Under the pieces are notes generated by a model. The model made no database searches and was not told the DNA's origin. It saw only the letters and a list, made by a program, of their open reading frames with translations. Of a stretch of 30,168 nucleotides of DNA, positions 7,600 through 15,575 are shown one piece after another. This stretch comes from Deltaproteobacteria bacterium. Its GTDB lineage: Bacteria > Desulfobacterota > Desulfobulbia > Desulfobulbales > VMSU01. The DNA lies in NCBI GenBank assembly GCA_024274995.1, contig JAJSAA010000093.1, positions 1-30,168 on the forward strand. Reading direction: 5' to 3'. Numbering within the stretch: position 1 is the stretch's first letter; each line of letters opens with the position of its first letter. A program made the position numbers and the translations under genes.

Positions 7600-9153
7600 A
7601 TGTCAATCCGCCGCCCTTACCTTCTGATTCTACTCAGCAGTCTGTTACTGTTCTGCGCCGCGCCCGGCCGCTGGTCAATCACCGCCTTCACCTGGCTGGC
7701 CCTGGTTCCCCTCCTTACAGCCGTGGATAACCAGACCCCAAAAAGGGCCGCGGCACTGGGATTCAGCTGCGGGATCATCTATTACAGCGGCCTGATCTAC
7801 TGGATCACCAACGCCCTCCACAACTACGGCGGCCTGAGCATAGCTCCGGCCCTGCTGGTAATGTTGTTGCTCGCCGCCTATATGGCCGCCTATATGGCTC
7901 TCTTCACGGCCCTTCTTACCTGGCTCAAAGGGCCGCTCTGGCTGCGGGCTCCATTAATCTGGACGGCCCTGGATTTCGTCAAGGCCCGCTTCCTCACCGG
8001 CTTCCCCTGGGAAGATCTGGGCTATTTCCAATACCACCATCCTCTTATCATCCAGTTAGCTGATCTCGGCGGCCATTACCTCATTACCTTTGTCATCGTC
8101 ATGGTGAACGCCATGCTGACCACCATCCTGCTTAAAAAAAACCAGGTCTCCCGAGACCGTGGTCTGCTTATTCCCCTCATCATTATTCTGGCCGCCGGGG
8201 CTTATAATCTCTGGAGCTATGGTTATTGGCAGGGGTTGATAAAGAAGGCGGCAACGGTCAGGGTCGGCATAGTCCAGGGTAATATTGACCAGGCCGAAAA
8301 ATGGCGGCCGGAACTACAGCAAAAGACCGTCAACACCTATCTGCGCCTCTCCCGGGAGCTTGAACGCCGGAGCCGCCCCCGCCTTATCCTCTGGCCGGAG
8401 ACCGCCCTGCCCTTTTTTCCCTTCCACAATCCGCTCTTTACCGAGGTTCTGAGCCAGGTGCGGGTTTACAAGCCCCTTACTCTGATTACCGGCGCTCCCC
8501 ATGTCGAAACAGGCCGGGGCCCGACCCGTTATTACAACAGCGCCTTTGCCATTCAGGCCACCCAAAACAGTATCCATCTGCAGCGCTACGACAAGGAGCA
8601 TTTGGTACCCTTTGGCGAGTACATCCCCTTCCAGAGATACCTGCCCGCCGCCCTGCCCATAGTACAGAGTATGGGAAATTTTTCAGCCGGTCAGCATCAA
8701 AAACCGCTGCAATGCGGCCCGGCCCGCTGCGGGATGCTGATCTGCTTTGAATCCATCTTCCCCGCCCTGGCCCATCAATGGTGCAGCCTGGGGGCCAATA
8801 TCCTCATCAATCTCACCAACGATGCTTGGTACGGCCGTTCCAGCGCCCCGGAACAGCAGTTATCCATGGTGGTCCTGCGGGCGGTGGAAAACCGCCGGGC
8901 ACTAGCCCGGGCCGCCAACACCGGCATCAGCGCCTTTATCGACCCGCTGGGCCGCATTAAAGAGGCCTCGCCAATTTTTAAGAAATACCAGATGGCGGCC
9001 AATCTGCCGCTAATTCACCACAAGTCCTTTTACACCAGCCTGGGATATCTTTTCGCGCCTCTCTGCCTGCTAATCTTGAGTCTTATGATTTTGTATGGTA
9101 TTTTTAAAAAGATTCAAAGGCCAAAGAACAAAACGACAAAAGATCGAACGTAG
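7600..9153 (+). CDS. lnt: Apolipoprotein N-acyltransferase
   Basis: The 517-residue inner-membrane enzyme adds the third acyl chain to the N-terminal cysteine of lipoproteins. The N-terminal half is a set of hydrophobic helices (from LLILLSSLLLFCAA to about residue 215), including the family stretch TGFPWEDLGYFQYHH. The C-terminal half is a nitrilase-like periplasmic domain with the Glu-Lys-Cys triad at E267 (ILWPETALP), K332 (YDKEHLVPFGEY) and C382 (GMLICFESIFP), plus NLTNDAWYG. A final hydrophobic helix ends the protein. It is co-directional with the corC-like gene upstream. Its TAG stop (9151-9153) lies inside the palindromic repeat at 9149-9173, so the repeat supplied the gene end. It indicates a double-membrane organism. 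Confidence 0.96.
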   Translation: MSIRRPYLLILLSSLLLFCAAPGRWSITAFTWLALVPLLTAVDNQTPKRAAALGFSCGIIYYSGLIYWITNALHNYGGLSIAPALLVMLLLAAYMAAYMALFTALLTWLKGPLWLRAPLIWTALDFVKARFLTGFPWEDLGYFQYHHPLIIQLADLGGHYLITFVIVMVNAMLTTILLKKNQVSRDRGLLIPLIIILAAGAYNLWSYGYWQGLIKKAATVRVGIVQGNIDQAEKWRPELQQKTVNTYLRLSRELERRSRPRLILWPETALPFFPFHNPLFTEVLSQVRVYKPLTLITGAPHVETGRGPTRYYNSAFAIQATQNSIHLQRYDKEHLVPFGEYIPFQRYLPAALPIVQSMGNFSAGQHQKPLQCGPARCGMLICFESIFPALAHQWCSLGANILINLTNDAWYGRSSAPEQQLSMVVLRAVENRRALARAANTGISAFIDPLGRIKEASPIFKKYQMAANLPLIHHKSFYTSLGYLFAPLCLLILSLMILYGIFKKIQRPKNKTTKDRT

Positions 9154-9173
9154 GGGCGTATTACAATACGCCC
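9149..9173. repeat. Palindromic repeat CGTAGGGGCGTATT-AC-AATACGCCC
   Basis: Perfect 9-bp arms (GGGCGTATT / AATACGCCC) flank a 2-bp centre. It is the second copy of the element at 1178-1202, in opposite orientation. It overlaps the last codons of lnt and could form a stem-loop in the lnt-prfB spacer. Confidence 0.8.
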
Positions 9174-9262
9174 TGGCAAACCGCCATATACCAAAAAAAA
9201 ATCAAGGTCCAAGGCTGCCCAGCCCCACCGCCTTAACTTATATAATTTAAGAGGACACAATC

Positions 9263-10358
9263 ATGTCAGCCGAATTACAACAGCAATTAAACGAACTGAA
9301 GAAAAAATTACTCTCCCTGCGGAGTCATCTTTGAATTAGATAAAAAGAAAGAAGACCTGATTATTCTTGAGAAACAGACACTGTCCCCCAGATTCTGGGA
9401 GAATGCCAAAGAGGCGGCAACCATACAAAAGAAGATGGGGATACTCCAGGAGATAGTCAAGGGCTGGGAAAACACCTGGTCGGACTTTGAGGAGGCCCAG
9501 CTTCTCCTTGAAATGGCCCATGAAGAACACGATGAGGAGAGCGAGAATGAGGCCGCCGTCATGGTTAAACGCCTGACGGATTCCATCGCCGCCCAGGAGC
9601 TGGAGTGTATGTTCGGCGGTGAGCATGATGCCAATAACGCCATGCTCACTATTCATGCCGGGGCTGGCGGCACCGAGGCCCAGGACTGGACGGATATTCT
9701 CCTGCGCATGTATCTGCGCTGGGCGGAACGTAAAAAATTCGGGGTCAAGACCTTGGATATGTTACCCGGAGATGAAGCCGGGGTAAAGAGCGTTACCCTG
9801 CTGGTCAAAGGCCATAACGCCTATGGTTATCTACGTTCCGAAAAGGGCATTCACCGCCTGGTACGCATATCGCCCTTTGACGCCAATAAACGGCGCCACA
9901 CCTCCTTTGCCTCGGTATTCGTCTTTCCGGAGTTAAATGACGACATCGACATTGAGATAAACGATAAGGATATCCGCCTCGACACCTTCCGGGCCAGCGG
10001 CGCCGGCGGCCAGCACGTCAACAAAACCAGCTCCGCCATCCGCATTACCCACTTCCCCTCCGGTATTGTAGTGCAATGCCAGAATGAACGTTCCCAGCAC
10101 CGCAATAAGGATACGGCCATGAAGATGCTCAAGGCCCAGCTCTACGAATACGAAAAGAATATCCAGAACGAGGAGCATAAGGAGCTAGCCGGTGACAAAA
10201 AAGAGATTGCCTGGGGTAGCCAGATTCGTTCCTACATAATGCAGCCCTACCGCCTTATTAAGGATCATCGCACCAACTACGAGGTCGGCAATGTAGACAG
10301 CGTCATGGACGGTAATCTTGACCCTTTCATCAAGGCTTATCTCCTCTGGCGGCCATAA
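9263..10358 (+). CDS. prfB: Peptide chain release factor 2, with programmed +1 frameshift
   Basis: RF2 reads UGA and UAA stop codons. Frame 0 starts at ATG 9263 after a GAGGA Shine-Dalgarno (9251-9255). It gives 23 residues ending in CTT (9329-9331) followed by TGA (9332-9334). Slipping one base forward at CTT continues at 9333 (GAA TTA GAT) to the stop at 10356-10358, for a total of about 364 residues, the family length. A GGAG (9321-9324) four bases before CTT can act as the internal Shine-Dalgarno that stimulates slippage. Downstream are GIHRLVRISPFD and GAGGQHVNKTSSA, with the catalytic GGQ at about 248-250. The base after TGA is A rather than the usual C. This autoregulation lets low RF2 raise its own synthesis. 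Confidence 0.95.
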
Positions 10359-10365
10359 AAAAACC

Positions 10366-11610
10366 ATGAAGACGGAACCCGAGGCGGCAGAGCTTGCTCC
10401 ACGGCGCTGCGCCAAATGCGGGGCCTGTACTGCTGTCTGTCCGGTTTATCAGGTCAGCGGCCGAGAATCACTCACCGCGAGGGGCCGTCTTCATCTCCTC
10501 GGCAAGCTGGCCCGCCCCCTCTCCTCACGGGCCTGTCGGGAGATTTTCTCCAAATGTCTGCTCTGCGGAGCCTGTGTTCAGGCCTGCCCCCGAGGGATTA
10601 ACATTATTGAGTTCTTCCTTGCCGCCCGTGAAGAGGCCGGGGAAATTAATAAAACTACCGCCATACAAAAGGCCCTGACCCGTAAGGTGTTAGACAGCGA
10701 GATCTTAATGCGGATAACCGGCCGCGGCTTCCGTTTCCTTGACAACACCCTGCCGGCAACAAGCGGCCTGCGGCCCCGTCTGGGACTAAAGGCGAAGCCC
10801 GCCTCAAGCAGAGAACATGGCAATTTCATCAACAGCCAGCCGCCTGCCGCCTCTAAACCGCGGCTGCTCTATTTCACCGGCTGCCTGGCCAATCACCTGC
10901 AACCGGTCATTGCCCGCGCCTCCCGGGAATTGGTAGAAAAAATGACCGGGCCCAGGCTTTACGCCCCGCCCGGCCAAACCTGTTGCGGGATGGCCGCCTT
11001 TAACGCCGCCGACCATCAACAGGCCATAGAGCTCTGCAAGACCAATATAACCATTTTCGAGCAGCCGCTATATCGTGAGCAAAAGATATTTACCTCCTGC
11101 GCCTCCTGTTTCGCGCATTTAAAAAGCTACCCCCGCCTCCTGGCCCATGACCGGCAATGGGCCGTTAGGGCGACGGACTTTGCCCGGCTAGTTGAGGAGT
11201 TTTCTTCCTTCCTCAGGGCCGGAGTCACACCCGCCCCCCAGCAGAAAACCAGGGCGAAAACTCAAAAAATAGTCTATCATGCCCCCTGCCACCTGCGTTT
11301 CATGGCAGCAGAAGACCAAAGAGACTTTAACGGCGCGGCCAGGCAACTCATCGCTCTAACCCCAGGGCTGGAACTCGTCGAGCTGCCCCATGGTTCCCAA
11401 TGCTGCGGGCAGGGCGGCCTCTTCAGATTAAGCCATCCCCAGCTCTCCCGCCGTATTGGCCGTAATCTGTGGCAGAGCTTCGCAACCGCCGACGCTCCCC
11501 TCGCCACCACCACCTGTACCGGTTGCCTGTTCCAATGGCGGCAGGGCCTGAGCGAGACCACTATTAAGGCCAGAGTCCTCCATCTCGCCGAGGTGCTGCT
11601 TGAATTTTAG
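10366..11610 (+). CDS. GlcF/LutA-type (Fe-S)-binding CCG-domain protein
   Basis: The 414-residue protein has two 4Fe-4S motifs near the N-terminus: CAKCGACTAVCP (C15, C18, C21, C25) and CLLCGACVQACP (C64, C67, C70, C74). Two CCG domains follow, with motifs QTCCGMAAF (C206-C207) and SQCCGQGG (C346-C347), plus CASC and CTGC partners. This is the layout of the iron-sulfur subunit of glycolate oxidase (GlcF) and of related lactate or heterodisulfide-type dehydrogenases. It would pass electrons from a flavoprotein partner. No GlcD-like FAD subunit is next to it in this window, so the substrate is open. The start is the ATG seven bases after the prfB stop; upstream starts inside prfB are not needed. 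Confidence 0.85.
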   Translation: MKTEPEAAELAPRRCAKCGACTAVCPVYQVSGRESLTARGRLHLLGKLARPLSSRACREIFSKCLLCGACVQACPRGINIIEFFLAAREEAGEINKTTAIQKALTRKVLDSEILMRITGRGFRFLDNTLPATSGLRPRLGLKAKPASSREHGNFINSQPPAASKPRLLYFTGCLANHLQPVIARASRELVEKMTGPRLYAPPGQTCCGMAAFNAADHQQAIELCKTNITIFEQPLYREQKIFTSCASCFAHLKSYPRLLAHDRQWAVRATDFARLVEEFSSFLRAGVTPAPQQKTRAKTQKIVYHAPCHLRFMAAEDQRDFNGAARQLIALTPGLELVELPHGSQCCGQGGLFRLSHPQLSRRIGRNLWQSFATADAPLATTTCTGCLFQWRQGLSETTIKARVLHLAEVLLEF

Positions 11611-11850
11611 CCGGTTCCACCCCTCTGACTGATGATGTTAGAGACAAGGGCAACTCGTCGTGTCTATTTTTCGTGCATATTCAAGTGCATAGCCGTTTAT
11701 AAAGTTGATCAGTAGCCGCCTGGATTCGCGGTGCCGACTTCGGCCAGCTTCTTAAACCAGCTATTTCTTTACAAATAGGTTAGACTATCAACTTGTTTTC
11801 CTCCAAAAATGGAATTTTTAAAGTATTGAACAACAAACAAGGACATAATT
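11611..11850. other. AT-rich spacer at the left edge of the lipid-type gene island
   Basis: No convincing gene lies in these 240 bp. Base composition turns AT-rich within the spacer. It contains an 8-bp inverted pair AAGTTGAT (11702-11709) / ATCAACTT (11787-11794) enclosing a small hairpin CTATTT...AAATAG (11761-11778). AAGGA at 11839-11843 serves as Shine-Dalgarno for the next gene. There is no terminator with a T tract. Confidence 0.5.
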
Positions 11851-12636
11851 TTGAAACATAGCACCCTCCATAAAGAACCTGTGACCACAGCATTACTTCT
11901 GGCAGCCGGAATGGGTAGCCGCCTTTATCCATTGTCGCAGAATGCCCCTAAATGCCTGACAATAGTCAGTGGCGTGTCGATACTTGAGCGTTTGATCTCA
12001 AATCTGAGTCAACATGGTTTCAAACGTCTGGTCGTGGTCACTGGGTATCTGGAAAATTGCATTAAGGATTTTTTGGGAACCAAGGTAGGTGACATCACAA
12101 TCGATTATATTTTCAGTCCGCTATACAAGACGACCAATAATGTCTACTCTCTCTGGATGGCGCGTGAAATCATCGATGAACCATTTATGCTCCTCGAAAG
12201 CGATCTTGTGTTTGACGAATCACTGCTGAAATCCATGCTGTATCCTAATAAGATAGCGGTTGCAAAGATGCAACCGTGGATGGATGGAACATATATTACA
12301 ATCAATCAATCCCAACAAGTTAACGGATTTTTTAATGACAACAAGGCCTCCTGCACCATGAATGCCTATAAAACAGTTAATATTTATTGCATTTCGCTTA
12401 GTTCCTGGCACCGTATTGTCAAAAAATTAGATCAGCATATTTCAGATGACAGAATAAACGACTATTACGAAATCATATTTGCGGAAATGATTGCTGATGG
12501 TAGCCTCTCTTTTGATATGATCTCTTTTGACAGCAAGCCATGGTACGAAATAGACAATATAGAAGATCTGGCCAAGGCTGAGAAGCTGTTTCCATTATAT
12601 AATCATACAGCCGCTAAAACTGCTTATATTTCATAA
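11851..12636 (+). CDS. LicC/PntC-like cytidylyltransferase (sugar-nucleotidyltransferase fold)
   Basis: The 261-residue protein opens with the nucleotide-binding signature LLLAAGMGSRLYPLS (from about 15) and NAPKCL with a conserved Lys (K34). TTNNVYSLWMAR (about 94-105), LLESDLVF (metal-binding acidic residues about 116-118) and QPWMDGT (141-147) follow. The TNN-YSL and PWMDGT signatures mark the LicC-type phosphocholine and aminoethylphosphonate/phosphoethanolamine cytidylyltransferases rather than sugar enzymes. It would make a CDP-alcohol from CTP and a small phosphorylated or phosphonylated amine. A TTG start at 11851 is used because AAGGA lies eight bases upstream and the fold must begin by residue 12. 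It is AT-richer than the flanking genes, as are the next two genes, which probably act with it. Confidence 0.8.
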   Translation: MKHSTLHKEPVTTALLLAAGMGSRLYPLSQNAPKCLTIVSGVSILERLISNLSQHGFKRLVVVTGYLENCIKDFLGTKVGDITIDYIFSPLYKTTNNVYSLWMAREIIDEPFMLLESDLVFDESLLKSMLYPNKIAVAKMQPWMDGTYITINQSQQVNGFFNDNKASCTMNAYKTVNIYCISLSSWHRIVKKLDQHISDDRINDYYEIIFAEMIADGSLSFDMISFDSKPWYEIDNIEDLAKAEKLFPLYNHTAAKTAYIS

Positions 12637-12694
12637 CCCGTTTTTTGAGTTATACCATTAAACCATGCTACAGCACCGAATATCACTAAAAAAC

Positions 12695-12743
12695 GTAACT
12701 GTTTAGGCCTGACTGTAAATTACCCTAAACTCTGAGCTGTTAC
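12695..12743. repeat. 49-bp element, left copy of an inverted pair
   Basis: It begins GTAACTGTTTAGG and ends TCTGAGCTGTTAC. The reverse complement matches 14647-14695 at 47 of 49 positions. Its centre (CTGACTGTAAATT) is shared with the element at 5139-5180. It lies between the nucleotidyltransferase and aminotransferase genes. Confidence 0.9.
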
Positions 12744-12765
12744 TAAAAAACAATAATAATTTCAC

Positions 12766-13875
12766 ATGACACACAAAACACAAAATAATTATACGACTCA
12801 AGCTGAAAAGTATGACTTCATCTCTAACCAGCATGGTGGCTATTATCGATATAATTTTGTAGATCATGCCTACCTTTATAATCTCTATTTCCCGCCAGAG
12901 GCTGTTTTTACAAATTTTAAGGATCAAATCCACAACCTTGTTCTGAACTATCCTGTGGCCCAAGATGCCTTGGCCGGGCTTATTGGCAGAACAATTAGCC
13001 AGCCGGCTGAAAGAATTGTTGTGGGAAATGGGGCTGCGGAATTAATAAAAATAGTATCAGGTCACATATCAAACAAGTTAATCATTCCCGTGCCTTCTTT
13101 TAATGAATATGCCAATGCTGCCCCTGCCGACAAAGTAGTTGAGTTCCCTCTTGAATTTCCATCTTTCCAAATAGATGTTGATAAATTTGCTGCGGAAGCA
13201 ATCAAGATAAAGGCTGATGTAGCTGTTGTGGTAACGCCTAACAATCCAACATCTATGCTGATTACCAAGCCCGATCTCATTAGACTTGCAGAAAAACTTG
13301 AAACCAATAACTGCATGCTGATTATTGACGAATCTTTTTTAGATTTTGCCGATAATCCTGATAAAAAAAGCATGGGACAAGAAATTGAAAAGTACCAGAA
13401 TGTGGCAATTTTTAAGAGCATGAGCAAAGCCTACGGTATCTGTGGGCTCAGGATCGGGTATATGCTGACTGCAAATTCACAATTTGCTGAAGTTGTAAGA
13501 AATGGCGTGCATATCTGGAATATCAATGGGTTTGCGGAAGAGTTTTTACGGCTTTTACCAGATTACAAACAAGAATTTTTGGCAAGCTGTAAACAAGTAC
13601 GAACCGACAGAAACAGCCTGTATAAAAAACTTCGCAGCATTAAAGGTATGACTGTTTATAAACCTGATGCAAACTTTATTTTTTGCCGTTTACCGGACTA
13701 TGCGCAAAGTGCTACCAAAATCACGAAAAAATTATTTATTGAACATAATATGTATATAAAGGACTGTGCGGGCAAAACTCAACCTGATGCAAATCGTTAT
13801 CTCCGTATTGCCAGCCGTACAGAAACAGAGAATTGCAAATTAGTTGAAGCGTTAACCCAGGTAATAGAGGCTTAA
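12766..13875 (+). CDS. CobD/HisC-like PLP-dependent enzyme (fold type I)
   Basis: The 369-residue protein is a class I/II aminotransferase-fold enzyme. Visible are HGGYYRYN at 23-30, VGNGAAELI, the PNNPT substrate loop (about 158), IIDESFLDF with the PLP-nitrogen Asp at D188, and FKSMSKAYGICGLRIGY with the Schiff-base Lys at about K221. Near the end is YLRIAS with the carboxylate-binding Arg. The HGG near the N-terminus is a hallmark of CobD-type threonine-phosphate decarboxylases; HisC enzymes normally lack it. With a cytidylyltransferase before it and a CDP-alcohol transferase after it, decarboxylation of O-phosphoserine or O-phosphothreonine to a phospho-aminoalcohol is an attractive inference. 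Transamination of a phosphonate aldehyde is the alternative. No strong Shine-Dalgarno precedes the ATG. Confidence 0.8.
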   Translation: MTHKTQNNYTTQAEKYDFISNQHGGYYRYNFVDHAYLYNLYFPPEAVFTNFKDQIHNLVLNYPVAQDALAGLIGRTISQPAERIVVGNGAAELIKIVSGHISNKLIIPVPSFNEYANAAPADKVVEFPLEFPSFQIDVDKFAAEAIKIKADVAVVVTPNNPTSMLITKPDLIRLAEKLETNNCMLIIDESFLDFADNPDKKSMGQEIEKYQNVAIFKSMSKAYGICGLRIGYMLTANSQFAEVVRNGVHIWNINGFAEEFLRLLPDYKQEFLASCKQVRTDRNSLYKKLRSIKGMTVYKPDANFIFCRLPDYAQSATKITKKLFIEHNMYIKDCAGKTQPDANRYLRIASRTETENCKLVEALTQVIEA

Positions 13876-13898
13876 CACACCGATAAACATAAAAAATA

Positions 13899-14546
13899 AT
13901 GGCAAATCATCCTAAACCACATGCGCCCACAATGCTTTATTTTGCAAGGGATCTTCCTAATCTCTGTTCCCTTGCCGGCCTGTTGTGTGCAGTTCTTGGT
14001 ATTTACTACGCGATTCTGGGCGTTTTTCCTGTCGCAATAATTGGCATTCTGTGGGCTGTTTTATTTGACTGGGCTGACGGAATCATTGCTCGACAAATTA
14101 AGGGAAGAACAGATCACCATCGAGCCATTGGGGGGCAACTTGATTCGCTGATTGATATTGTAAGTTTTGGAGTATTCCCAGCTGTTTTTCTCTTAAGCTA
14201 TGGCAACTTCAGTCTTTGGTTCCTGCCGGGAGCATTTCTTATTATTGCGGTTAGTGCCATCCGATTGAGTTACTTCAATGTTTTCGGCCTGATTGACGAT
14301 AAAACCTACATGGGACTGGCGTTAGATAATAATATTATTATCTTTGCTTTTGTGTTTTTATTTGAAGGCTTTATTAATCATAAAGTGTTTTCAATAATCG
14401 TTTACGCACTTTTGATGGTATTGCTGGTGTTTAATTTAGCCCCTGTAAGAACTCCCAAGTTTGCTGGAAAATGGTTTTATGCTCTTATCGCCTACACGTT
14501 AGTATTGACGGTTATCTACGGCTTTATATACTGGAACAGAGTTTAA
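13899..14546 (+). CDS. CDP-alcohol phosphatidyltransferase (integral membrane)
   Basis: The 215-residue multi-pass membrane protein (about six hydrophobic segments) carries the complete CDP-alcohol phosphotransferase motif: D57, D60, G61, A64, R65, G78, D82, D86, within FDWADGIIARQIKG and GGQLDSLIDIVSFG. GGQLDSL-D-VSFG is closest to phosphatidylserine synthase-like members, but the family also includes enzymes that move phosphocholine or phosphoethanolamine from CDP-alcohols onto diacylglycerol. It would act in the cytoplasmic membrane. It follows the PLP enzyme by 23 bp in an AT-rich run and is the natural acceptor of whatever CDP-alcohol the first gene makes. Substrate is inferred from context only. 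Confidence 0.85.
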   Translation: MANHPKPHAPTMLYFARDLPNLCSLAGLLCAVLGIYYAILGVFPVAIIGILWAVLFDWADGIIARQIKGRTDHHRAIGGQLDSLIDIVSFGVFPAVFLLSYGNFSLWFLPGAFLIIAVSAIRLSYFNVFGLIDDKTYMGLALDNNIIIFAFVFLFEGFINHKVFSIIVYALLMVLLVFNLAPVRTPKFAGKWFYALIAYTLVLTVIYGFIYWNRV

Positions 14547-14563
14547 CAAAATTTGGAAGTAAC

Positions 14564-14704
14564 GTAAGCGCTCCATGAACCCCCTGAAACGCTTACATTT
14601 CGAGATGTTACAAAGTCAAGAGTGTAATTTATTGAGCGCTTACAAAGTAACAGCTCAGAGTTTAGGGCAATTTACAGTCAGACCTAAACAGTTACGTAAC
14701 ATCT
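14564..14704. repeat. Nested inverted repeats at the right edge of the island
   Basis: GTAAGCGCTC (14564-14573) is inverted as GAGCGCTTAC (14634-14643), and a third copy of its arm, CGCTTAC, lies at 14590-14596. AGATGTTAC (14603-14611) is inverted as GTAACATCT (14696-14704). The stretch also contains the 49-bp element. Such stacking suggests repeated insertion of small palindromic elements or a strongly structured transcript end. Confidence 0.7.
14647..14695. repeat. 49-bp element, right copy of an inverted pair
   Basis: It is the inverted partner of 12695-12743, differing at two positions. It ends CCTAAACAGTTAC and shares the core with 5139-5180. The pair encloses the PLP enzyme and CDP-alcohol transferase genes but not the nucleotidyltransferase. 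Confidence 0.9.
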
Positions 14705-14732
14705 TATCAATCAGCAACCAAGAGGAAGTCTA

Positions 14733-15575
14733 ATGCCTAAAATTATCTTCATTATTCTGGCGCTCACCGCCATAACCCTGCCCGGATCCCCAGCCCAGGC
14801 TAAGGTCTACACAACCGTAGCCCAAACCTATAAAACCAACGCCGCACCGTTAGACATAACCACCTCAGAGGACGGCAGGCATACCTTTGTCCTCACCAAG
14901 GGCGGCAAGGTGCTGATTTACAGCCGGAAAGGGCTTGAAGAACAGATTGCCGTCGACCCCGCCTTTGACCGCATCACCGCCGCCGTGGGCGGCGACCGCC
15001 TCTTCCTGTCCAGCACAAAGACCAGGCAGGTGCGGGAGGTACTCGTTGACTTCGTCCACAAGATAGACATCAGCGGCTCGCCATTCCTGGGGCCGGAAAA
15101 GGCCAAGGTAACGATAGTGGTATTCAGTGATTTTCAATGTCCGCACTGCGCCAAATTAGGGCCGCTCTTCGAGCAGATACTCGACAAAAATCCGGCCACG
15201 GTCAAAATCGTTTATAAAAATTTTCCCCTTAATATACACCGTTATGCGGCTGCCGCCGCTCTGGCCGCTGCCGCCGCTGATATGCAGGGTAAATTCTGGC
15301 AATACCATGATTTGATATTTGAAAATTATCAGAATTTAAGTATTGAAAAATTGATCTCCTTCGCCAGCCAGCTTGATCTCAATATCCCCGAGTTTAAAAA
15401 ATACATGAACAGTAACGCGGCCAAAATCAAGGTAGGACGTGATTATGAAGAGGGCCGCCGCCTGAAGGTTACCGGCACCCCGACCATCTTTGTTGACGGC
15501 CGTCTGGTGAGGGAACGAAACTTCGATAATATTCAGAAAATGATTGATGAAGAGTTGCAGAAAACGGATAAATAA
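14733..15575 (+). CDS. Exported DsbA-like thiol:disulfide oxidoreductase
   Basis: The 280-residue protein starts with a signal peptide (hydrophobic IIFIILALTAITLPG, cleavage likely after PAQA). About 85 residues of beta-rich sequence follow, resembling a small propeller-like or sensor segment (ITTSEDGRHTFVLTKGG). Then comes a Thioredoxin_4/DsbA-type domain. The active site is FSDFQCPHCAKLG with C136 and C139. The cis-proline loop is VTGTPTIFVDGR. It would work in the periplasm on disulfides. The N-terminal extension is longer than in plain DsbA. An AGAGGAAG Shine-Dalgarno precedes the ATG. Its TAA stop overlaps the ybeY start (TAATG), so the two are coupled. Confidence 0.9.
   Translation: MPKIIFIILALTAITLPGSPAQAKVYTTVAQTYKTNAAPLDITTSEDGRHTFVLTKGGKVLIYSRKGLEEQIAVDPAFDRITAAVGGDRLFLSSTKTRQVREVLVDFVHKIDISGSPFLGPEKAKVTIVVFSDFQCPHCAKLGPLFEQILDKNPATVKIVYKNFPLNIHRYAAAAALAAAAADMQGKFWQYHDLIFENYQNLSIEKLISFASQLDLNIPEFKKYMNSNAAKIKVGRDYEEGRRLKVTGTPTIFVDGRLVRERNFDNIQKMIDEELQKTDK

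Noticed and set aside
9332..9334. prfB as a broken gene because of the TGA
   Set aside because: The stop is at the conserved CTT-TGA programmed shift site with an upstream GGAG; this is normal regulation.
11851..14546. Phosphonolipid pathway of the PntC type
   Set aside because: No PEP mutase or phosphonopyruvate decarboxylase gene lies nearby and the PLP enzyme is of CobD/HisC type rather than class V AEP transaminase, so it was not used as the main call, though it cannot be excluded.
11779..14547. Integron cassette boundaries (GTTAGAC at 11779 and GTTTAAC at 14541)
   Set aside because: These degenerate seven-base matches fit attC core ends, but there is no paired attC fold, no integrase, and three genes lie inside. 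Chance matches are likely.
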